Shown here one piece after another: positions 1 to 6,366 of a DNA stretch of 44,957 nucleotides. Under the pieces are notes generated by a model, which saw only the letters and a program-made list of their open reading frames with translations, did no database searches and had not been told where the DNA came from. The position numbers were made by a program, and so were the translations under genes. The DNA is from Azospirillum sp. (GTDB taxonomy: Bacteria; Pseudomonadota; Alphaproteobacteria; CACIAM-22H2). Position 1 is the first letter of the stretch. Every line of letters begins with the position of its first letter. The DNA lies in the NCBI GenBank assembly GCA_020249045.1, contig JADCGK010000010.1:1-44957 (forward strand), written 5' to 3'.

Positions 1-78
1 CTCGCCGGCTTTCCCGCCGGCCGCGTGCAGCTTCAGGATCTCGATGATCTTCTCTTCCGTGAACCGGCTCTTCTTCAT
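1..78 (-). CDS. IS3-family transposase OrfA, N-terminal fragment
   Basis: The 26 visible residues start MKKSRFTEEKIIEILKLH and continue to a Gly/Lys-rich turn. This matches the first helix of the IS3-family OrfA helix-turn-helix, which binds the element's inverted repeats; OrfB, the DDE recombinase, would follow off the window. The ATG (78-76) has a GAGGAGC Shine-Dalgarno sequence about 6 bases upstream. Only the N-terminus is seen, so the subgroup and whether the copy is intact cannot be judged. Confidence 0.8.
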   Translation of the reverse strand, partial: MKKSRFTEEKIIEILKLHAAGGKAGE

Positions 79-128
79 CGTCCGCTCCTCTGTCAGGGCG
101 GACTCTAACCCCTACTGGGGGAAATTCA
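1..128 (-). mobile_element. End of an IS3-family insertion sequence (cut by window start)
   Basis: The first 78 bases encode the start of an IS3-type OrfA on the minus strand. Upstream of it is a short leader, then a likely terminal inverted repeat that reads TGAATTTCCCCC on the minus strand, so the element ends near base 128 with the CA expected of IS3 ends. A small CCCC-TACT-GGGG inverted repeat lies just inside the tip (109-120). The boundary agrees with the point where the interrupted subtilase frame resumes. The other end, the second inverted repeat and the target duplication lie outside the window, so the exact edge is inferred. Confidence 0.75.
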
Positions 129-960
129 CGGGCTCAGGCCAGCCAATCTCGGTGCTCGGGTTTGGAATGCCAATCCGGTCTTGTGGCCGGAAACTGTTCG
201 CGGCTTGATTGTCCATGCTGCCTCGCATTCGGATGCGATGCTTTTACGAGCAGGACCCGGCGGATCGAAGATCGGCAGACGTAAGGTGTTTAGGATGTTT
301 GGTTACGGTGTGCCGAATCTTGGTGACGCGATAGAGAGTGCAGCAAATCGAGCCGTCGTTATCCATCAAGCAGAGATTCAGCCGTTCCGGAAGGATAAGA
401 AGGAAGGAAAAATAAATGAATTGAAATTTTTCGCGTTACCTATCCCATCCTTGGAGCTTTCACACGAGTTTCCGGCAGCGCAGTTTCGGCTCAGGGTTAC
501 GCTGTCATATTTTATCGAGCCGAACCCCGGGGGGCGGACGTATCGTGGAAAATACGGTTATGCCTCCCACAGGTTGGGCTTTCGGATACAAGTGCCGGGT
601 GAATCCGAAGCTGCGTTTCGAGCGCGTCTTCAAGATCAGGCTGCGGCGGAGGACGATGTTCTGGCTGCTGCATCCGAACAGGCGCCCCAGTACGGCGAAG
701 GCTGGACTATCGGAAACCAAATCCGTAACGCCTCCACTGTTCAATCAGACTGGATAGACGAAGACGGCGCGAAGCTGGCCTATCGTCGGTTGCTTGCGGT
801 CTACCCAATGAGCGGTTGGTGGAAGAATCGGCCAAAGCTTGATCGTATTGAGTCGAAGGCCCGTTTCTCCTTGATTGTCTCTCTAGAAGCCGATCAAGCG
901 ATTGACATCTATACGCCGGTAAAGGCTGTCGTTGAAACCGCTACTCAGATTACCGCTTAG
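129..960 (+). pseudogene. 3' part of an IetS-like subtilisin (S8) protease, split by the IS
   Basis: The frame is open from the IS edge onward without needing a start codon. The stretch before the first possible start (TTG at 181) reads as in-family sequence (ANLGARVWNANPVLWPETVR). In this subtilase family the segment follows directly after the catalytic Ser helix (GTS-AT). The C-terminal domain typical of IetS-type proteases then follows: GYGVPNL, an EIQPF-like strand, LRVTLSYFIEPNPG, and a GESEAAFRAR motif. IetS proteases pair with an AAA ATPase (IetA) and were described as plasmid-stabilising toxin-antitoxin-like pairs. Here the catalytic half is separated by the IS or lost. Base composition is lower in GC than the downstream genes, with A-rich codon runs around 390-430, suggesting acquired DNA. 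IetS-type assignment is from remembered family patterns. Confidence 0.7.
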
Positions 961-998
961 CACCGATACATCGGTTGTCGGTTATTGCCGTATCGCGT

Positions 999-1664
999 TC
1001 AGACGTTCAGCGCGTAGCGGTTCTTGCCGGCGTTTTTGTCGAGCGGGGCGAAAACGTTCAGCAGCAACGCGAGAGGGTCTTGCGCCGCCTCGTCGCGATC
1101 GACGGGCAGTGCCAGCGGGCTTTGCTTCTCGCCGAAGAAATCCTCGAGTTGCGCTGGGTCTGCCCCGAAGCCCGCGACGTAGCGTTCGGACACCATCGAA
1201 ATCGATACGCGCGTGTAGCTCATGGAAAAACTGTTGCCGTCGGCCGACATCGACACGGAAAGGCTCTCGATCTCGATGCTCAGCGACACGCGCTCGCCCG
1301 CGGCGTAGCCCATCGGCACGCGCGGCGGGGCGGCCGCTTGGGCGGCCGCGTCGGCCGAAACCCGGCGCTGCAACTCGTCGCCCATGCGTGCCAGCGTTTC
1401 GGGCGACACGCCGAACTTGTCGAGCAGTTTCATCGCCTCGGCGGTGGCTTGGCGCGCCGCGCGGAACAATTCATCGCCGAAGTTTTGCGCGTCGCGCCAG
1501 TCGTCGCGAAGGCGGCCGGCGCGGGCCTCGCCTTCCTTGCGCGCGCTCTCGACGCCGCGCGCGAATTCGGCGGCGGTGCCCTCGGGCTTCGCGGGGGCGG
1601 CGAACGGGTTGAACAGCGACGAGCCGCGCAGCGCGGCGTTCAGCGATCCCAAAACATCCATCAT
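999..1664 (-). CDS. Hypothetical protein with alternating beta-strand motif
   Basis: A 221-residue protein that I do not recognise. The start at 1664 (MMDVLGS) has a GGAG Shine-Dalgarno sequence 7 bases upstream, which decides it over the longer frame to 1694. Residues ~35-100 are charged and helical, rich in Ala/Glu/Arg. Residues ~125-165 form a striking alternating pattern (RVSLSIEIESLSVSMSAD, then SFSMSYTRVSISM) typical of amphipathic beta strands. The C-terminus is mixed and charged. There is no signal peptide or membrane segment. It sits between the IS-damaged subtilase and a BASS transporter on the same strand; the 64-base gap to the transporter contains the 12-bp palindrome TTTTAGCTAAAA (1708-1719), which could serve as an AT-rich promoter element. 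Confidence 0.7.
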   Translation of the reverse strand: MMDVLGSLNAALRGSSLFNPFAAPAKPEGTAAEFARGVESARKEGEARAGRLRDDWRDAQNFGDELFRAARQATAEAMKLLDKFGVSPETLARMGDELQRRVSADAAAQAAAPPRVPMGYAAGERVSLSIEIESLSVSMSADGNSFSMSYTRVSISMVSERYVAGFGADPAQLEDFFGEKQSPLALPVDRDEAAQDPLALLLNVFAPLDKNAGKNRYALNV

Positions 1665-1728
1665 GGCGGTTCTCCGCGAAAACCGGGCTTCCACCCCGTT
1701 CTGGGGCTTTTAGCTAAAATTGTTTATA

Positions 1729-2676
1729 TCAGGCCTTCGCGGGTCCGTCAATTGATGCGGCTTTGGCGTAAAGCGACCAGGCAAGGCTTGGCACGATATA
1801 GATGGGAAACTGCGCAGCGGCGACGAACAGCACGATTTCGGGGGGTACGGGCGGCGGCAGGATCGCGAGCAGAAGCCCGTTGTTGCGGAATCCGGCGACG
1901 ATCGCCAGCGTGGCGCCGGTCGTCGCACCCGCCCGCCAGAAAAGCCCGGCCGTCGCCGCTTGCAGCGTCAGGTTCAGTGCGAATGCGGCCAAAACGAACG
2001 CCGCCAAGCGGCCCGGATCGGCGAACGCCAACGCCGCGATGCCATCCATCACCGCGATCGCGAACACGATCATCAGCACGACGCCGATGCCTTCGAACGT
2101 GGTCTTGTGCGCGTCCATCCGCGCCGTGCCGGCCATGCGGCGGATCGCGAAGGCCAACGCCGCCGTGCCCGCGACCACCGCGACCGAGCGCAGCAGGAAG
2201 GCCAGGGTCGACACTGACCCGAGATCGAGCCCGATCGCCGCGGCGAGCAACGGGATGGTGAGGGCCGCCGCCAGCGTGCCGCCGATCACGCCGACGAGCG
2301 CGAGCCCGCCATTGAGGCCCGTCACGGTCGCGAACATCGCGCCGAACAGCAACGGCGGGGCGGCCGCGCTCACCGTCAAGGCCGCGGCGAGATCGCCCGG
2401 CAGCGCCAAAAGCGCCGCGGCGGCGTAGGCCAGCACCGGGCAGACGACGAGCGCCCACAGCCACGTCGTGCCCAGCAGCGCCAGCCGACCGAACGCGGCC
2501 CCGATCGACTCGGGCGCGACGCGCAGCATCGACACGAGCAGCAGCAATACGACCGACGGGGCCAGCACCGGTTTGAGCGCGGCGGCCAGGGCCGGCCAAA
2601 CGAGCCCCGCGACGAGCCCGAGCGGCATGGCCCAGCGTGCGTGCCGGGCCAGGAAGGCGAGGGACGCTTCCAACAT
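1729..2676 (-). CDS. BASS-family (bile acid:sodium symporter-like) membrane transporter
   Basis: A 315-residue, very hydrophobic protein with about ten membrane segments, the length and segment count expected of the bile acid:Na+ symporter (BASS/SBF) family in the inner membrane. Family-like features are small-residue helix breaks in the middle (SAAAPPLLFGAMF) and the conserved late segment AIVAGFRNNGLLLAILPPPV. BASS members co-transport organic anions such as bile acids, pantoate or 2-keto acids with sodium; the substrate here cannot be read from sequence. The start ATG at 2676 has AAGGAA about 5 bases upstream. It is divergent from the DoeA-like gene (62-base gap), so the two could share regulation and substrate, but that is inference. 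Confidence 0.7.
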   Translation of the reverse strand: MLEASLAFLARHARWAMPLGLVAGLVWPALAAALKPVLAPSVVLLLLVSMLRVAPESIGAAFGRLALLGTTWLWALVVCPVLAYAAAALLALPGDLAAALTVSAAAPPLLFGAMFATVTGLNGGLALVGVIGGTLAAALTIPLLAAAIGLDLGSVSTLAFLLRSVAVVAGTAALAFAIRRMAGTARMDAHKTTFEGIGVVLMIVFAIAVMDGIAALAFADPGRLAAFVLAAFALNLTLQAATAGLFWRAGATTGATLAIVAGFRNNGLLLAILPPPVPPEIVLFVAAAQFPIYIVPSLAWSLYAKAASIDGPAKA

Positions 2677-2738
2677 TCTTTTCCTTGCTCGAGGGACCCG
2701 GCGGGTTCCAAGCTAGCAAGCGAGGGGAGGGCGGGTCG

Positions 2739-3911
2739 ATGGAACTTTTGTTCACGCGCGCGGAATACGAAGGTCGCGTCGCCAAAACCAAAGCGGCGAT
2801 GGCCGCGCGCGGGCTCGATGCGTTGGTCGTGGCGAGCCCGGCCAATCAGTTTTGGCTGACGGGCTACGACGGGTGGTCGTTCTACACGCCCCAAGCGGTG
2901 GTCGTGACGCTCGATCGGGCCGAGCCGGTCTGGATCGGGCGAAAGATGGATTCGGTCGGCGCGCAGTTCACCGCCTATCTCGCGCCGGAGAATGTGATCC
3001 CGTATCCGGACAATTACGTCGCCTCCACCGAGCGCCATCCGCTGCAATTCGTCGCCGCATGGCTCGCGGCCGACGGTCAGGCCAAAGCGCACATCGGCGT
3101 GGAGATGGACGACTACTACTACACCGCCCGCTGGCACGCGCATCTGACCGCCGGGTTGCCCGACGCGAAATTCGCCGACGCGTTCCTGCTGGTGAACTGG
3201 CTGCGTCTGCGCAAAAGCCCGGCGGAAATCGAATACATGCGCCAAGCCGGCCGCATCGCCGCGCATGCGATGCGCGCGGCGGTCGACGCGGCGGCGCCCG
3301 GCGTGCGCCAATGCGACGTGATGGCAGAACTCTACAAAGCCCAGATCGGCGGCACGCCCGAATTCGGGGGCACGTTCCCGTGCAAGCCGCCGAACGCGAT
3401 GGTCGGCGAATTGTGCGCGGCACCGCATTTGTCGTGGACCGAGGCCAAGCTCGCGGCTGGCGATCTTTTCTACATCGAGATGGGCGGGGTGCGGCATCGC
3501 TACCACGCGCCGCTGTCGCGCTGCGTGCATCTGGGCCCGCCGCCCGGGAAGATGCGCGACACGGTCGCGGTCATCGTCGAGGGCCTCGAGGCCGTGCTCG
3601 CGGCGGTCAAGCCGGGCGTGGCGCTCGAAGCCTTGGAGGCCGCCTGGAAGAAGGTCATCGCGCGCCACGGCGTCGACAAGGATAGCCGCATCGGCTACCC
3701 GGTCGGGATCGGCTACCCGCCGACCTGGGGCGAACTCACCTGCTCGATCCGTGGCGGCGACCGCACGGTGTTGGAACCGGGCATGACGTTCCACTGCATT
3801 CCGGCCTTGTGGTTCGAGAAATACGGGCTGGTCGTCAGCGAATCCTTCGTCGTGACCGCGACCGGCGCCGAATGTCTGGCCGATTGCCCGCGGACGCTGT
3901 TCGTCAAATGA
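2739..3911 (+). CDS. doeA: DoeA/EutD-like ectoine hydrolase, M24 (creatinase-fold) family
   Basis: A 390-residue pita-bread-fold protein with an N-terminal creatinase-type domain (~1-150) and a C-terminal M24 domain. The metal ligands of true aminopeptidases are replaced: the region reads FYIEMGGVRHRYHAPLSR, followed by RIGYPVGIGYPPTWGE and LEPGMTFHCIP. This is the pattern of DoeA, which opens the ectoine ring to N-acetyl-diaminobutyrate, and of creatinase. Length fits DoeA (about 390-400). Start ATG 2739 was chosen for its GGGGAGGG Shine-Dalgarno sequence; the longer open frame overlaps the divergent transporter. The stop overlaps the next gene's ATG (ATGA), so the two are translationally coupled. 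No doeB, doeC, doeD or eutABC partner is in the window, so the real substrate could be another small amide. Confidence 0.68.
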   Translation: MELLFTRAEYEGRVAKTKAAMAARGLDALVVASPANQFWLTGYDGWSFYTPQAVVVTLDRAEPVWIGRKMDSVGAQFTAYLAPENVIPYPDNYVASTERHPLQFVAAWLAADGQAKAHIGVEMDDYYYTARWHAHLTAGLPDAKFADAFLLVNWLRLRKSPAEIEYMRQAGRIAAHAMRAAVDAAAPGVRQCDVMAELYKAQIGGTPEFGGTFPCKPPNAMVGELCAAPHLSWTEAKLAAGDLFYIEMGGVRHRYHAPLSRCVHLGPPPGKMRDTVAVIVEGLEAVLAAVKPGVALEALEAAWKKVIARHGVDKDSRIGYPVGIGYPPTWGELTCSIRGGDRTVLEPGMTFHCIPALWFEKYGLVVSESFVVTATGAECLADCPRTLFVK

Positions 3912-4393
3912 CGGCCGCGCCGTTCGCAAGCCACGCCGAACCGGTCCGGCCGGAATGGATCGACTACAACGGGCATATGAACGTGGCCTATTACGTGGTC
4001 GCGTTCGACAACGCGACCGACGCGTTCTTCGACGCGCTGGGGTTCGACGCCGCGTGGCGCGCGCGCACCGGCCGGTCGTTTTTCGCGGTCGAGGCGCATG
4101 TCCGGTATCTGGGGGAATTGCGGCTCGGTCAACGTCTGGCGGTCGAAACGCGCCTGCTCGCCGCCGACGCCAAGCGCCTGCACTATTTCCATACCATGCG
4201 CGCCGAGGGGGCCCGACCGGTCGCCGCGACCTTCGAATGCCTGTCGGTGCACGTCGACATGGCCACGCGCCGGGCGGCGCCGTTCGACGCGGCGGACCTC
4301 GCGCACGCCCAGGCCGCGGCGGCCGCGCACGCGCTTTTGCCGCCGCCCGAAGGCGTGGGCCGCGCGGTCAGCATGCGCGCGTCGCGGACGTAG
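3908..4393 (+). CDS. Hot-dog (4HBT) acyl-CoA thioesterase, betainyl-CoA-thioesterase-like
   Basis: A 161-residue single hot-dog-fold protein. The active-site region WIDYNGHMNVAYYVVAFDNA is the 4HBT signature, with the Asp of DYNGHMN as expected catalytic residue. The second half (ADAKRLHYFHTMRAEG, then SVHVDMATRRAAPF) resembles the thioesterases encoded beside carnitine dehydrogenase that release betaine from betainyl-CoA. The start codon overlaps the stop of the upstream DoeA-like gene (ATGA). Together the pair suggests breakdown of a compatible solute, but no carnitine dehydrogenase or CoA transferase is nearby, so the substrate remains open. Confidence 0.75.
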   Translation: MTAAPFASHAEPVRPEWIDYNGHMNVAYYVVAFDNATDAFFDALGFDAAWRARTGRSFFAVEAHVRYLGELRLGQRLAVETRLLAADAKRLHYFHTMRAEGARPVAATFECLSVHVDMATRRAAPFDAADLAHAQAAAAAHALLPPPEGVGRAVSMRASRT

Positions 4394-4443
4394 ACCCGGG
4401 CCGGCGGATCGCGCTAAAAAGGCACAAGCTAGGGGGAAGTTCC

Positions 4444-4617
4444 ATGCGTCAAGCCGTCTCCGCCGTTCCGGCGATCCGTCTCGAAGCGTTGCGCGCCGCG
4501 CTCGCCGCCGCCGCATTCGGTCTGTTCGTGCTCGCGGGCGTCGGGTTCGTCGGCGCCCAAACCGTGCACGACGCCGCGCACGATTCGCGCCACTCCTTCG
4601 CTTTCCCCTGCCACTGA
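4444..4617 (+). CDS. cbtB: Cobalt transporter small subunit CbtB
   Basis: A 57-residue protein with one membrane helix (ALAAAAFGLFVLAGVGFVG) and a histidine-rich C-terminus ending HDSRHSFAFPCH, the hallmark of CbtB, whose tail is thought to bind Co2+. CbtB works with CbtA in cobalt uptake for cobalamin synthesis. The start ATG 4444 has a strong AGGGGGAAG Shine-Dalgarno sequence. The gap to cbtA is 10 bases, so the two form one operon. Only 50 bases separate it from the thioesterase gene, too little for a B12 riboswitch, which often precedes cbtBA. Confidence 0.9.
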   Translation: MRQAVSAVPAIRLEALRAALAAAAFGLFVLAGVGFVGAQTVHDAAHDSRHSFAFPCH

Positions 4618-4627
4618 GCCGCGCAGG

Positions 4628-5305
4628 ATGATCGCGCGTCTGTTCTGGGTCGCGTTGGCCGCCGGCGCCGCCGCGGGTGCCTTCGCTTCGCTCGCCCAGG
4701 CGGTCGGAACTTGGCCCTTGATCGCCGAGGCCGAGCTTTACGAGGCCGGCCACGCCGACGAAGCGGCCGACACCGCCCGCGCGCTCTGGTCGGTGGCCTT
4801 CAATCTTCTCGCCGGCTTGGGCTTCGCGCTGCTCGCCAATGCGGGCATGCTGCTCGCACGCGCCTACCGGCCCGTGGCGCTCGATTGGCGGGCGGGCGCA
4901 ATCCTGGGCCTCGCGGGCTTCGTCGCTTTCGCTTTCGCGCCGGCGATGGGGATCGCACCGGCCCTGCCGGGCATGGCCGAAGGCGAACTCGCCGCGCGCC
5001 AAGCGTGGTGGATCGCGACCGCGGCGGCCACGCTGGGTGGGATCGCCGCGCTGGCCGGTGCTGCGGGCGCGCGGTGGCGGATCGCGGGCGTCGTCGTTTT
5101 GGCCTTGCCCCATTTGATCGGCGCGCCGGAGGGCACGTTGGGCCTGGTCGATCTTTTCGCGCGTGCCGAACCGGTGACCGAGATGGGCTTGCCCGCGGAC
5201 GTCGCGCGCGGCTTCGCGCTCGCCTCGCTCGCCGCGGCGGCGGCGTTCTGGGCCGCACTCGGGCTCGCCTCGTCCTGGCTGCAGCGCCGCTTGTTGCCTA
5301 TCTGA
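4628..5305 (+). CDS. cbtA: Cobalt transporter CbtA
   Basis: A 225-residue inner-membrane protein with about six hydrophobic segments, the usual CbtA size and topology. The N-terminus (MIARLFWVALAAGAAAGAFA), the EAELYEAG loop after the first helix and the late APEGTLGLVDLFA region fit the family. It follows cbtB directly, which is the diagnostic arrangement. CbtAB is predicted to import cobalt; no cobalamin biosynthesis gene is in the window. The stop overlaps the end of the convergent HtrA-like gene by 8 bases. Confidence 0.88.
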   Translation: MIARLFWVALAAGAAAGAFASLAQAVGTWPLIAEAELYEAGHADEAADTARALWSVAFNLLAGLGFALLANAGMLLARAYRPVALDWRAGAILGLAGFVAFAFAPAMGIAPALPGMAEGELAARQAWWIATAAATLGGIAALAGAAGARWRIAGVVVLALPHLIGAPEGTLGLVDLFARAEPVTEMGLPADVARGFALASLAAAAAFWAALGLASSWLQRRLLPI

Positions 5306-6290
5306 GTTTCAGCTGATCGCGCCGGTCGACCGACGGGATCGCGTGCGCGCGCACGCGGCCCGCGCGCTCGGTCTCGAATTCTACGGTCGTGCCGGCCGGG
5401 CCTTGCGCCCAGGTCGCGCGATAGAAATCGATCAACGTTTCGGCCCGCGCGCCTTTGACGCCCGCGATCGCGTCCCCGCGCATCAGGCCCGCGCGCTCCG
5501 CGGGGCCGCCGGGCGTCACGCGCGCGACAACCAAGCCGTGCGGCGTTTCCTCGAGCGTCATGCCGAGCCAAGGACGCACCGGCGCGCGCGAGCGACCGGC
5601 GGCGACCAAATCGGCCAGGATGGGATCGAGGGCCGCGGCCGGCACGAACATGTTGCCGGGCACGAGCGGCCCGCCCTCGGCGCGCATGCCCATCGCATCG
5701 TTGACGATCAACGAGCCCACGCCGAGCAGGCGGCCGGCGGAATCGACGAGTGCTGCGCCGCTCCACAACGGATTTGGCGGGGCGGCGAAAATCGCGCGCT
5801 CGACCATGTACTCCCAGTTGCCGGCGAAGGGCCGCCGCGCGACGATGCGCGCGGGGCTGGCCGTGCGCGCCGCATCGAAGGGTACGATCAGCGCCACGTC
5901 GCCTTGCGCGCCCGCGTCGGCCGGCGCGCGCGCCAGGGGCTTTGCCACGCGCGCCGCGATGCGGCTGCGCAGCAGGCCGAACCCGGTGTCGTGGTCGTAG
6001 CCGACGATCGCCGCGTCCACGACCGTGCCGTCGGGCAGCGTGATGTCCGCACTCTCGGCCTCCACCATCAAATACCCGATGGTCAGCAGCAGGCCGCCTT
6101 CGTCGATCAGAATGGCCGACCCGTCGCGCTCGCGGCCCAGCGTGGCGGCCGTCCGCGCGTCGATGGGGACGTAGGTTTTGAGGCGGAAGACGGCACCCAG
6201 CACGTCCTCGGCCGAAACCTGCGCGCGCGCGGGCGTTCCCAAAAGGGCGCATGCCGCCAGGGCGGCCAGCAAGGTTCGGCGCATCGGCAT
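5298..6290 (-). CDS. HtrA/S1C-like periplasmic pseudo-protease with PDZ domain
   Basis: A 330-residue protein with a signal peptide (MPMRRTLLAALAACALLGTPARA), a trypsin-like domain (~28-215) and one PDZ domain (~240-315). The fold markers are recognisable (DGSAILIDEGGLLLT, GYDHDTGFGLLRS, APPNPLWSGAALVDS, a GLVVARVTPGGPAERAGL PDZ core). However, the segment that should hold the catalytic His (LTNxHV in HtrA) reads LTIGYLMV, the position of the catalytic Asp reads DTGFG, and the GNSGG loop has become LWSGA, keeping only Ser177. It is therefore unlikely to hydrolyse peptides and may act as a binding or scaffold protein in the periplasm. The neighbours give no clear partner. Confidence 0.75.
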   Translation of the reverse strand: MPMRRTLLAALAACALLGTPARAQVSAEDVLGAVFRLKTYVPIDARTAATLGRERDGSAILIDEGGLLLTIGYLMVEAESADITLPDGTVVDAAIVGYDHDTGFGLLRSRIAARVAKPLARAPADAGAQGDVALIVPFDAARTASPARIVARRPFAGNWEYMVERAIFAAPPNPLWSGAALVDSAGRLLGVGSLIVNDAMGMRAEGGPLVPGNMFVPAAALDPILADLVAAGRSRAPVRPWLGMTLEETPHGLVVARVTPGGPAERAGLMRGDAIAGVKGARAETLIDFYRATWAQGPAGTTVEFETERAGRVRAHAIPSVDRRDQLKLR

Positions 6291-6366
6291 ACAAGGGAAG
6301 TGGGGCGTCGCCGGCGGTTCGCCAAGCCCCCTTCGGCGCGCATTCGTTCGTGCTAAGAGGGCGTCG

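Noticed and set aside
1708-1719. 12-bp palindrome TTTTAGCTAAAA
   Set aside because: Interesting as a promoter element but too short and AT-rich to claim as an operator; no second copy was seen.
4394-4443. Possible cobalamin riboswitch before cbtB
   Set aside because: The gap is only 50 bases, too short for the fold, and no B12-box-like sequence was seen.
6352-6360. CTAAGAG motif seen before both uvrD and the amidotransferase gene (14785-14794, minus strand)
   Set aside because: At first it looked like a shared -10 element, but its distance to the start codons fits a Shine-Dalgarno sequence (AGAGG/AGAGA) better.
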